A stretch of 64,000 nt of DNA, from positions 10,173,665-10,237,664 of the forward strand of contig CM044959.1 of NCBI GenBank assembly GCA_024516035.1. The letters run 5' to 3'. This stretch comes from Bactericera cockerelli. Its lineage: Eukaryota; Arthropoda; Insecta; Hemiptera; Triozidae. Positions 8,252-18,182 of the stretch are shown here, piece by piece (the first letter of the stretch is position 1; each line of letters opens with the position of its first letter). The position numbers were made by a program, and so were the translations under genes. Under the pieces are notes generated by a model. It was not told where the DNA came from. It made no database searches and saw only the letters and a list, made by a program, of their open reading frames with translations.

Positions 8252-10150
8252 GTATGTCAATGCTCAGGTTACTGCTAAGAGGTATGTCAATGCTCAGGCC
8301 ACTGCTAAGAGGTATGTCAATGCTAGATGTGTACAGAGACATTTTTGCCTTGTCTGTGCCTGATGTCAAGGCGGATGTCATCAAGACAGAGGCTCAAGCC
8401 ACGGCCAAAGAGGTGTGTCAATGCTCAGGTCACTGCTAAGAGATATGTCAATGCTCAGGTCACTGCTAAGAGGTATGTCAATGCTCAGGTGACTGCCAAA
8501 GAGGTATGTCAATGCTCAGGTCACTGCTAAGAGGTATGTCAATGCTCAGGTCACTGCTAAGAGGTATGTCAATACTCAGGTCACTGCTAAGAGGTATGTC
8601 AATGCTCAGGTCACTGCTAAGAGGTATGTCAATGCTCAGGTCACTGCTAAGAGGTATGTCAATGCTCAGGTTACTGCTAAGAGGTACGTCAATGCTCAGG
8701 TCATTGCTAAGAGGTATGTCAATGCTCAGGTCACTGCTAAGAGGTATGTCAATGCTCAGGTCACTGCTAAGAGGTATGTCAATGCTCAGGTTACTGCTAA
8801 GAGGTACGTCAATGCTCAGGTCATTGCTAAGAGGTATGTCAATGCTCGGGTCACTGCTAAGAGGTATGTCAATGCTAGATGTGTAGAGAGACATCTATGC
8901 CTTGTCCGTGCCTGATGTCAAGGCGGATGTCATCAAGGCAGAGGCTCAGGCCACTGCTAAGAGGTATGTCAATGCTCAGGCCACTGCTAAGAGATATTTC
9001 AATGCTCAGGTCTCTGCTAAGAGGTATGTCAATGCTTAGGCCACTGCTAAGAGGTATGTCAACGCTAGATGTGTACAGAGACATCTATGCCTTGTACGTG
9101 CCTGATGTCAAGGCGGATGTCATTAAGGCAGAGGCTCAGGCCACTGCCAAAGAGGTATGTCAATGCTCAGGCTACTGCTGAGAGGTATGTCAATGCTCAG
9201 GTCACTGCTAAGAGGTATGTCAATGCTAGATGTGTACAGAGATATCTACGCCTTGTCCGTGCCTGATGTCAAGGCGGATGTCATCAAGGCAGAGGTTCAG
9301 GCCACGGCCAAAGAGGTATGTCAATGCTAGATGTGTACAGAGACATCTATGCCTTGTCCGTGCCTGATGTCAAGGCGGATGTCATCAAGGCAGAGGCTCA
9401 GGCCACGGCCAAAGAGGTATGTCAATGCTGAGATCACTGCTAAGAGGTATGTCAATGTGGAGATCACTGCTAAGAGGTATGTCAATGCTCAGGCCACTGC
9501 TAAGAGGTATGTCAATGCTCAGGTTACTGCTAAGAGGTATGTCAATGCTCAGGCCACTGCTAAGAGGTATGTCAATGCTCAGGCCACTGCTAAGAGGTAT
9601 GTCAATGCTCAGGCCACTGCTAAGAGGTATGTCAATGCTCAGGCCACTGCTAAGAGATATGTCAATGCTCAGGCCACTGCTAAGAGGTATGTCAATGCTC
9701 AGGCCACTGCTAAGAGGTATGTCAATGTTGAGATCACTGCTAAGAGATATGTCAATGCTCAGGCCACTGCTAAGAGGTATGTCAATGCTCAGGCCACTGC
9801 TAAGAGGTATGTCAATGTTGAGATCACTGCTAAGAGGTATGTCAATGCTGAGATCACTGCTAAGAGGTATGTCAATGCTCAGGCCACTGCTAAGAGGTAT
9901 GTCAATGCTCAGGTCACTGCTAAGAGGTATGTCAATGTTGAGATCACTGCTAAGAGGTATGTCAATGCTGAGATCACTGCTAAGAGATATGTCAATGCTC
10001 AGGCCACTGCTAAGAGGTATGTCAATGCTAGATGTATACAGGTCTCTGTATGCCTTGTCCGTGCCTGATATCAAGGCGGATGTCATCAAGACAGAGGCTC
10101 AGTCCACTGCCAAAGAGGTATGTCAATGCTCAGGCTACTGCTAAAAGGTA
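8252..10150 (+). repeat. 30-bp minisatellite of exon-end/5' splice-site units with six decayed exon copies
   Basis: About fifty copies of a 30-bp unit, GGTATGTCAATGCTCAGGCC followed by ACTGCTAAGA, lie directly after exon 8. Each unit repeats the donor context GAG|GTATGTCAAT. Blocks of 1 to 21 units are separated by partial copies of the last 87 bp of exon 8, starting near 8326, 8876, 9065, 9226, 9327 and 10028. Variants (CAGGTC, CAGGCC, GAGATC) are shared between distant units, as expected from unequal crossing-over or conversion. The unit is a multiple of 3, so long open frames run through on both strands; these are treated as artefacts of periodicity. Confidence 0.95.
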
Positions 10151-10159
10151 TGTAAAAAA

Positions 10160-10818
10160 ACATTCATCAATAAATTATTAACTGAGAAAAAAACTTAGCA
10201 ATATTTACAAAATGAAGTATAGAAGAAAAAAAATATTTACAATTGTCTTGTAATCTGAGGCGAAGTTAATGACTTAGGCATTCTCTGCCACTTAACCCCG
10301 GATACATAAAAAAAAACATATTATTATGCATTATATTATACTCTTTGTATTTGTATCTAGATGTTTTCTTCTTAGCAACCAGCGTGACAATCGAATCAAC
10401 AGCTAATTTTCCCCAGCTTTCATAACATTTTCATTCCCTTACATTTCTTTAAAATAATACAGTATAGTATAGTATGGTAGTGCTTTTTTAGACAGTCGGC
10501 TTGAGACAGGGAGTCCCATTACGCTAACAGTTTAATATTGCTAAGAATTGAACAGTTGCCAAAGGATATTTCCTTAGCTTCTGTGAATGGTTTATTTTAT
10601 TTCCACTAAAGTTTATTTTATTTCATTATCCTGATAGCTTTTTATTTTCATTATCCTGATAGGTCAAGGCGTCTGTCTGGTAATCCACAGGTCGCAGGTT
10701 CGAAACCCAATCGGGACATGACAATCCCATTTGAAATTTTGACCACATAATAATACGTCTTGTGCTTACTGCTGGAATAATGGGACTTTAATAGTCCTAA
10801 TCGGGCAGTATAAATTAA
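10160..10818. repeat. Intron 8 remainder: degenerate family E, then family F SINE (10655-10818, +)
   Basis: GAGGCGAAGTTAATGACTTA and GGCATTCTCTGCCACTTAAC near 10260-10300 resemble family E. About 10320-10650 is AT-rich with nothing recognised. The F copy has head GGTTCGAAACCCAATCGGG and ends CGGGCAGTATAAATTAAG. Confidence 0.55.
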
Positions 10819-10843
10819 GCAATATATATTGCTATCCGACCTC

Positions 10844-10863
10844 GTGTACCACCGGTGGTACAC
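10844..10863. repeat. Perfect 20-bp palindrome
   Basis: GTGTACCACCGGTGGTACAC, followed by CCGGTCGTCTACGTGTTAA. The same module, inverted, is at 49890-49930, suggesting a transposon end starting at TTAA. Confidence 0.7.
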
Positions 10864-10944
10864 CCGGTCGTCTACGTGTTAAAAACATTCAATTTTAACG
10901 TTCCTATAGTTTTTGGTAAACTATTGTGTGAGCTCAGAACAAAA

Positions 10945-11280
10945 AAAAACGCTTGCATACGAGTCTGCAACCATTGGGACATTTTCATCTTTACTATTCA
11001 AGGTCCAAAACCCAACTGACCAAATTTCGTATTGTGCGCATGACACATACCTTCTCTCTTCTCTCCCTCTACAATTCAATACTTCGCCATTGTGCGCATG
11101 ACACACACTTTCCCTCTTCTCTCCCTTTACAATTCAATATTTCGTTACATAATATCGTTACATAATATCGTTACATAATATCGTTACATAATATCGTTAC
11201 ATAATATCGTTACATAATTTCGTTACATAATTTCGTCACATAATTTTGGTTATGTGCCAGAGCAAAGACATGAAAATGTC
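10945..11280. repeat. Repeat with CATAATTTCGTTA minisatellite
   Basis: Unit TTTCGTTACATAATATCG (15-17 bp spacing) is repeated seven or eight times at 11140-11245, between GAGTCTGCAACCATTGGGAC and GGTTATGTGCCAGAGCAAAG. A second copy of the whole is at 26068-26381. Confidence 0.75.
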
Positions 11281-11397
11281 AAAAGAAAAATATTATCTTT
11301 CTAAATATATCTTAATGACTTTTCTAATACATCTTCTTTAATGTGAAAAACACTCATCTTTACCAGAAATAAAATAAAACGAATCAATTTTCCCCAG

Positions 11398-11635
11398 GCG
11401 GCGCGCATCAAGCAGAGCGCCGAGGATCTGCTGAGGAACCACGCGGAGGAGCTGACGAGTCTGGAGGAGCTGCTGGTGGGCAGTGAGGAGCTGCTGCAGA
11501 AGGGGGCGGAGCAGCAGGGGATAGCGCAGGCCATGTACGAGGACGCCAAGACAGCGCTGGAGAAGGCGAGCAGGGCGGAGGAGCTGGGGGATAAGGTGCT
11601 TGTGGAGGCGGAACAGACGTACGACACGCTCAAAG
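11398..11635 (+). CDS. LanB2: laminin gamma exon 9: coiled coil
   Basis: Acceptor TTTTCCCCAG, donor AAAG|GTAATA; 79 codons plus one base. Strongly helical (RIKQSAEDLLRNHAEELTSL, GIAQAMYEDAKTALEKASRA). A SINE inserted on the donor side has duplicated the target CTCAAAGGT, so a second copy of the exon end and donor sits at about 11933-11950. Confidence 0.93.
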
Positions 11636-11649
11636 GTAATAATATTATT

Positions 11650-11932
11650 TTTTATGTGTGTTTCTTTTTGTTATTATATCACAATTTTTAATGGGTAGCG
11701 CAGAATTATAGGACTTTTCCATATCTTTTAATATCCTAATATCTTATTTTTTCCTATAATTCCGCCACTGGTCGCTGCATGTGAGCAGCTAGTCATTTTT
11801 CCTCACGAGGTATGAGTGGACCCCGAACACCCAAGAACAGAGCAGAAAAAATCCTGCCCCGCTGGGGATCGAACCCAGGTCACCATGCGTGCAATGTCTA
11901 GCGCACTAACTCACTCGGCCATGGTGACTTCT
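11650..11932 (-). mobile_element. SINE family G at the exon 9 donor
   Basis: Minus-strand head at 11932 (GTGAGTTAGTGCGCTAGACA), body to GATATAATAAC near 11655. The flanks CTCAAAGGTAATAATA (11629) and CTCAAAGGTTATAATA (11936) look like the target duplication, covering the exon 9 splice site. Confidence 0.75.
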
Positions 11933-11956
11933 CAAAGGTTATAATAATAAATAATT

Positions 11957-12100
11957 ACCGACCTCAGTAGCTTGATCGATAAGGCGACGGACTTGTAACC
12001 TGGAGGTCGGTGGTTCAAGTCCCGGTTTCAGCGTCGATTTAGTAAAGCGAGTTTGAGTAGTTGTGGTATCACGAAAGTGACTAACACAAATATGTTAAAA
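11957..12100 (+). mobile_element. SINE family A
   Basis: Complete copy directly after the family G SINE; head GCTTGATCGATAAGGCGACG, end ATATGTTAAAATAA. Confidence 0.8.
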
Positions 12101-12226
12101 TAATTGGCATTCAGTTTTCGAGCATTACATCAAAGAACTTTGGCTTTGAAAATATAGGCATTTCAAATTTCAGAAGAAAAAAAAATCTCTACAATAAATT
12201 GCTCTTTTTCGTCTCCTCCCCGTCAG

Positions 12227-12429
12227 CTTTCGACAAGCAGGTTCAGGACAGCAAGGACAAGGCGTCGACGGCGCTGCAGACCATCCCGTCCATCACCGCC
12301 CTGATCAGCGAGGCGGGGGACAAGACGCGCGCCGCCCGGGTGAACCTCTTGGGAGCCGAGGCCAACGCGCAGCTAGCCAAGAGCACGGCGCAGGAGGCGC
12401 AGCAGAAGTATGCGGAGCAGGCGTCCAAG
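12227..12429 (+). CDS. LanB2: laminin gamma exon 10: coiled coil
   Basis: Acceptor CCCCGTCAG, donor TCCAAG|GTAAGC; two bases plus 67 codons. It encodes FDKQVQDSKDKASTALQTIP and onward, matching the region of gamma-1 chains where F-D-x-x-V precedes A-L-x-x-I-P. Two copies of its last 22 bases with donor lie downstream at 12800 and 13060. Confidence 0.93.
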
Positions 12430-12761
12430 GTAAGCGGGTAGCTCAAAATGAAACTCAAAAACTGGTTAAAAGAAAATTGATGGTTTTGATCTGTATCTGA
12501 TTAAAAAAAAGAGGAAAAAAAAAGAAGAAATAAAGAAAATCTACTTGTCATATTTCATTGATTATATTTACTCCCTACACACGAGACAAAGGAAGTATCC
12601 TTTAGTGTGGGTAGGTGAGCATCACTACTAGAATTAGAATTAGAATATAAGTAATGTTCTTACATTTTAATCATTATATTATATTATTAATTATGTTCAT
12701 GTATGTAACATTTAATACAATAAACGATGCTGATATTTACAATTACAAATTACAAAAAAAA

Positions 12762-13127
12762 TAGCTTTGCTGAAAAATACACAGTTGTGAAAAAATAACA
12801 AGTATGCGGTACAGGCGTCCAAGGTAAGCAGCGGGAAACTTTGCTAAAATATCTTATTACTATACAATTCTTTATTACATACAAAAGGACATTATGTACA
12901 TGTACATATAAATAATAATTTTAACAGTGAAAAAATGAAAAAAACGATATTATGTATACAATAAAAATGAAAAAGAATAGAAAATATTTGAAAACATATG
13001 GCCTAACTAAAGGGCGGGGTTATTGCCTATGGCAATATACACACTTGTGAAAAAATAACAAGTATGCGGAGCAGGTGTCCAAGGTAAGCGGGTAGCTTTG
13101 CTGAAAAATACACAGTTGTGAAAAAAT
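12762..13127 (+). repeat. Two copies of laminin exon 10 end plus donor, flanking a family E element
   Basis: AAGTATGCGGTACAGGCGTC CAAG|GTAAGC at 12800-12829 and AAGTATGCGGAGCAGGTGTC CAAG|GTAAGC at 13060-13089 repeat 12408-12435 almost exactly. A companion sequence (CTGAAAAATACACAGTTGTG) is also repeated at 12770 and 13101. Family E fills 12845-13040. Confidence 0.85.
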
Positions 13128-13129
13128 AT

Positions 13130-13500
13130 TGGTGAAAGGTAACCACCAGGCAAGGTTAATGCTTAAAGCATTTTCTACCACCTTAACCCTCAATATATAA
13201 AGGCGATAGTATTATTTTTGAATTATTTATTAATAGCACATATGTACAAACAAGACGTAATGACATCATCATAGGGTGGCGTCATCGTGAACGATGGTAG
13301 CCAGACAGTAGAGGAATGACTCAGCACTTCTACTACTGTCTTTACAAGGAGGCTAATAATTGACAAGGGCCCCCAGAACCAAGCCAATGCTGGTCTACTC
13401 CCTGTTTATAGAATAGAATACATCTTGTTTATACTGCCGAGGTAACAATGAAAAGTCCCTTTACTCCAGCAGTCAAACAGGTGTTATTTATTTTATAGGC
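13130..13500. repeat. Intron 10 repeats: B fragment, family I, family F'
   Basis: 13130-13195 is a minus-strand B tail, 13262-13388 is family I, 13412-13500 is F'. From 13500 to exon 11 the intron is A/T-rich with nothing recognised. Confidence 0.6.
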
Positions 13501-13757
13501 TTGATATTTTACAATTTAATATATAAATAAAAACCATGTTATTTTTTAAAAAATCTGAAAAAGTAAAAAAAAAAAAAAAATATTTAAGAAAGAAATTAAA
13601 ATACAAGAAAAGAAAAATTATGTTATTACACACACATAATTTATAGTCACATTTATAGTCCCCCATAAAAATTAAAATAAAAAATTAAGTACAATATAAA
13701 AAAGAAAAAAAAGAAGAGAAACAACAATATCATCACGCTCTGTCCTTGATTTCCTAG

Positions 13758-13916
13758 GAAGCAGACGCCATCAAGAAGAGCGCTGACGAAACCAAGACGG
13801 AGGCCATCAGTCTGAAGGAGGAGACAAACAGTCTGGCCAGGAGAGTGGTGGACACAGACAGCAAGGTGGAAGCCCTGGAGAAGCAGTCGTCCCAGGACCA
13901 GGCTCTCACCAATCAG
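13758..13916 (+). CDS. LanB2: laminin gamma exon 11: coiled coil
   Basis: Acceptor TTTCCTAG, donor AATCAG|GTAATA, 53 codons, phase 0 at both ends. It encodes EADAIKKSADETKTEAISLK and onward. The 7.5 kb intron after it holds the BEL/Pao and RTE elements. Confidence 0.92.
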
Positions 13917-13919
13917 GTA

Positions 13920-14018
13920 ATAGAATAGAATAGAATATACCTTGTTTATACTGCCGAGGTAAGACTGAAAAGTCTCTTCACTCCAGCAATCAAACAGGTC
14001 TTATATATTTTATAGGAT
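13920..14018. repeat. Repeat family F' after exon 11
   Basis: TAGAATAGAATAGAATATAC then CTGCCGAGGTAAGACTGAAA, starting four bases inside the donor of exon 11. Confidence 0.6.
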
Positions 14019-14065
14019 AATGTGTCAATGTTAATCCAAGCATCTACCATATATAAGTTTATAAT

Positions 14066-14372
14066 TATTTTTATATCGATAAGGCGGCGGACCACCGACC
14101 TCCAGGCGGTTCAAGTCCCGGATTCAGCGTAGATTGTAAAGCGAGTTTGAGTAGTTGTGATATCACGAAAGTGATAAACACAAATATGATAACTTTTTTT
14201 TTAAACTTTTATAATAAGTTTAAGTTATTATATTTGTGTTAATCACTTTTGTGATATCACAACTATTCCAACTCGCTTTACTAAATGTACGCTGAAACCG
14301 GGACTTGAACCACCGACCTCCAGGTTACAAGTCTGCCGCCTTATCGATCAAGCTACTGAGGTCCGTAACTTT
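14066..14372. mobile_element. Inverted pair of family A SINEs
   Basis: A plus-strand copy (14066-14200) and a minus-strand copy (14212-14372) face each other around AAACTTTTATAATAAGTTT. In the first, the head is rearranged: ACCGACCTCCAGG stands where its inverse is expected. The pair can form a hairpin. Confidence 0.8.
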
Positions 14373-14382
14373 TATAATAATA

Positions 14383-14511
14383 ATAATACTCTATAGTGGA
14401 AGGTAACCAGCAGGCGAGGTTAATTCTCAAAGCATTTTCTACCACCTAACCCTCAAGGTCTTATTATTCTGTGGTCACAAACTCAAATGAATTAGGAAAA
14501 ATTCATGAACT
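14383..14511 (-). mobile_element. SINE family B, interrupted by the BEL element
   Basis: The 3' part of a minus-strand B SINE; the head part continues at 17876-17955 after the LTR element. Confidence 0.8.
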
Positions 14512-14516
14512 GGGTG

Positions 14517-14762
14517 TGTAGGGTAAGATTAAGTTGATGAGATTTACACGATAAAAAGAGATAAAAAAGATCAAGAACTCACGATATGTTTCTAAGCAGA
14601 AGATCACAACCACTCTCTGGTCTGGTACAATAACAACAACACCAACGGATTTCTGGTTCAAACACTTGATAATAGATGACCGTTGGTGTAGGTATCAGCT
14701 GATTTGATTGCATACACGTGCGCACATTACATACACGTAGATGTTATTAGGCGTATCAAACA
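14517..14762 (-). repeat. BEL/Pao LTR (3' LTR)
   Basis: 246 bp, reading TGTTTGATACG to CCTACA on the minus strand. It is followed inward by a purine-rich tract (minus-strand GTGGTGGGGGGTA), the expected polypurine tract. GGGTG at 14512-14516 is the target-site duplication; five bases is usual for BEL/Pao. A near-identical LTR is at 17630. Confidence 0.88.
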
Positions 14763-15212
14763 TACCCCCCACCACAAAAGATATTTTTTAACCAAATTTG
14801 ATTCACCGTGTACTCATTTTACAAAACACACTAAAAGGTTATCAAATGGTTAGATTAAATGAACAAAAACATAGGTTGGATTAGATCAAATGTTTAAGAA
14901 CATTATTTCACAAATTTAATTAAAATATAATTGGAAAGAAAATGTCGAACACAACAAAGGGTTAAATAAAATAAAGAACTGCTTGATAAAATTTAAAAAA
15001 TAAAATTAGTGTAAACTGATTTGTTAATAAAGGGTTAATATTTACAACATTATCAAAGGGTTAATATTGTAAAAAAAAAAGATTAAAATATATTATGTTA
15101 AAAAAGATTAGGATAATAAATAGATTATGGTTCCTTCACCAAGATCAAGAGATCAACCACAATGAAAAGCTAAATGATTATTAATATTTACAAAGGTAAG
15201 TGACAGTGCTTA

Positions 15213-17209
15213 TTATTCGGATATAGGTAGAACTGCCAGTTTATTAACTGGTCGCACGAACTCTCCTGAGGGTGTGCGCACTGACACAACGCGAACAATG
15301 TTGTCAGGGCCAGGCAACAGCTTTGTTACAATGCCCAAAGGCCACTTTTGATATGGGGTAAGGTGCCCCTGAATGATAATAACGTCATTAATTTTAATTT
15401 GAGATTTGCTATCTTTTGTCCATTTGGAACGTTGAATAAGCGTATTGATATAATCATGCTTCCATCGTCTCCAGAAGGATTGAGTAGCTTGAGTGATAAG
15501 AGTCCATCTCTTCAATGGAGAGATAGATGTGTTCTCAACGTCTATTTCTGGCCGAGCCAGCAAAGGAGACCCAATGAGGAAATGTCCTGGAGTAAGGGCA
15601 TCAACCCCATCATCTGGGTGAGTGCCGAGCGCACAGATAGGTCTCGAGTTCAAGATGGCCTCGATTCTAATGAGGAGCGTGCTGAACTCCTCGTATGAGT
15701 AGGATTGATTATTAATCACGTGGGTCAGGTGAGATTTCGTAGATTTAACACCAGCCTCCCAAAGACCGCCAAAGTTGGGTGCCTGGGGTGGGTTAAAGAT
15801 CCAAGATATGTGCTGATTGCCTAAATGGCGATTTATGTCTTGTGAAGCCTGAGACAAGAACTCATGGACTTCCGACATGTGACGCGCAGCGCCGACAAAG
15901 TTCGTACCTCGGTCACTGAAAATAGACTGAGGTAGACCTCTGCGACCTATGAAGCGATCTAAACTCGCTAAGAAGACATCAGTACTCAAAGATGTTAAGA
16001 GTTCTAGATGGATCGCCTTGGTAGCAAAACAAATAAATATTGCAAACCAAGATTTCGTGATAGGAGAGTTTCGACGGGGCCCTGATTTTAAAGGGAAGGG
16101 ACCAGCCAAGTCTACTCCAACATTAATGAAGGGTCGACCTTGAGCAAACCGCGACACTGGAATATCGGCCATGATTGGTTGTGCGGGTTTAGATGATGCC
16201 CGAAAACAACTTGTACATTTAAAAATTACTTTTCGGATGGCAGAGCGAGCACCTAACAGCCAGTAGTGGCGCTGTATGAGTGCTTGGACCAATTTAGGAC
16301 CACCATGTATAGAGATGAAGTGATAATGTTGAATGAATAGATGAGCTAAGTGACTTTTGTTATGAATCAAGATAGGATGTTTAGCGTTTGAAGGAAGGGG
16401 AGCTTGTGAGAGCCTACCCCCCACCCTGAGGATACCCTGGGGGTCGATGAAAGGTGATAAGGACAAAAGAGTATTAGAACAAGTTCGATTGTTTTTTAAC
16501 AGTTTTAATTCAGACTGAAAATAATACTGCTGAGATATTTTTACACATTCTAGACGAGAATCATGGAGTTCTGATACAGATAAATTACCTACACGGTTTT
16601 TATTTTTGCATTTCAAGTTATTAATAAACCTGAAGACAAATGCAAAAACTCGTTCAACTTTTAAAAGACAGGAAAATTTCTCTATTACAGTGATTAAATA
16701 TGGTTTCTCTGTGCTGACAGATAAGGTGGTTGCAACAGATTTTAATTCTGGTACGGGATCATCAGATATTATGTTAGTATTTACAGGCCAGTCCGTGGGT
16801 TCTGATAGCAAGAACTTGGGACCGCAGAACCATATGGGATGATTAACTAGTTGAGAGGGGAAAATTCCTCGACTTGCCGGGTCAGCAGCATTGTCATGCG
16901 TTGACACATGATGCCATGAGGTATGATTCGTTAGTTCAATGATTTTAGCTACTCTATTAGCAACATAAGTTTTTAAAATATGTGGTGAAGTTTTGAGCCA
17001 TGCCAAAACCACCATACTATCCGAAAACAGGTAAGTATTTCGGATGGGAAGATTCAAACACGATAAAGATTTTAATACACGAGCTAGCAAGAGAGCTGCG
17101 TTCAACTCTAGTCTTGGGATACTTTGAGTGTGCACAGGCGCGACCTTTGTCTTTGCTCTAATCAAGTGAACATGGATAGTCATGTCACTATTTTGCACGC
17201 GAAGATAGA
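15213..17209 (-). mobile_element. BEL/Pao polyprotein, C-terminal part: RNase H, integrase, C-terminal domain
   Basis: An intact minus-strand frame begins at VYLRVQNSD and contains, in order: an RNase H region (AKTKVAP, SIPRLELNAALL, YLFSDSMVVLAWL, THDNAADPASRG), an HHCC integrase zinc finger ending CTSC, integrase core residues (VGVDLAGPF, FSDRGTNFVG, FGGLWEAGVKSTK) and the BEL-type C-terminal domain ending before TGA. Gag, protease and reverse transcriptase are missing: at 17210 the sequence switches abruptly to a copy of the left flank. The first residues of the open frame (MNRLE) come from that flank. Confidence 0.92.
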
Positions 17210-17624
17210 CGACCTCCAGGCGGTTCAAGTCCCGGATTCAGCGTAGATTGTAAAGCGAGTTTGAGTAGTTGTGATATCACGAAAGTGATAAACACAAATA
17301 TGATAACTTTTTTTTAAACTTTTATAATAAGTTTAAGTTATTATATTTGTGTTAATCACTTTTGTGATATCACAACTATTCCAACTCGCTTTACTAAATG
17401 TACGCTGAAACCGGGACTTGAACCACCGACCTCCAGGTTACAAGTCTGCCGCCTTATCGATCAAGCTACTGAGGTCCGTAACTTTTATAATAATAATAAT
17501 ACTCTATAGTGGAAGGTAACCAGCAGGCGAGGTTAATTCTCAAAGCATTTTCTACCACCTAACCCTCAAGGTCTTATTATTCTGTGGTCACAAACTCAAA
17601 TGAATTAGGAAAAATTCATGAACT
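17210..17624. repeat. Duplicated left flank (copy of 14096-14511) inside the BEL element
   Basis: The host sequence left of the element (an inverted pair of family A SINEs and part of a family B SINE) is repeated here almost base for base, then continues into GGGTG and a second LTR. Only a few differences are visible, for example one poly(T) length and an ATAAC/ACAAC change in the LTR. Confidence 0.9.
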
Positions 17625-17629
17625 GGGTG

Positions 17630-17875
17630 TGTAGGGTAAGATTAAGTTGATGAGATTTACACGATAAAAAGAGATAAAAAAGATCAAGAACTCACGATAT
17701 GTTTCTAAGCAGAAGATCACAACCACTCTCTGGTCTGGTACAACAACAACAACACCAACGGATTTCTGGTTCAAACACTTGATAATAGATGACCGTTGGT
17801 GTAGGTATCAGCTGATTTGATTGCATACACGTGCGCACATTACATACACGTAGATGTTATTAGGCGTATCAAACA
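17630..17875 (-). repeat. BEL/Pao LTR (second copy)
   Basis: 246 bp, essentially identical to 14517-14762. Flanked by GGGTG on both sides (17625-17629 and 17876-17880). The right flank resumes the interrupted family B SINE (GGGATTCGAACC). Confidence 0.88.
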
Positions 17876-17955
17876 GGGTGGGATTCGAACCAACGGATCC
17901 CTACGCTACCTGGATTACCAGACTAGCGTCTTAACCACTTGACTACCATTGCATA
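17876..17955 (-). mobile_element. SINE family B, head part
   Basis: GGGTGGGATTCGAACCAACG to ACTACCATTGCA continues the SINE broken at 14512. The repeated GGGTG is the insertion target. Confidence 0.8.
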
Positions 17956-18182
17956 GTGATGTTCCATGTGTGTTGTGGACAAGGTCCGAGCACACTGGGG
18001 GACTTAAATGTAATTTTCTTCTCGTTGAGTAAGCTTGCAAATGCTGTTGTATTCACATGTTGCAAATCTTATATTCATTATTTATAATCTAACTATCTTT
18101 ATCAGATTATAGTGGTGCATAAAAAATAATTTTTTTTTTTTTTAAAATAGATTTTTAATAAATAAAAAATGGCACAAAACTA

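Noticed and set aside
8478..10144. Long open frames on both strands through the 30-bp array
   Set aside because: A 30-bp unit keeps any open frame open; the peptides are exact 10-residue repeats, and the frame continuing from exon 8 stops within eight codons.
8252..10150. CRISPR-like array
   Set aside because: Units abut without unique spacers, and the DNA is clearly a eukaryotic intron.
15348..15698. Plus-strand open frame opposite the BEL integrase
   Set aside because: Antisense of conserved integrase sequence; no recognisable protein.
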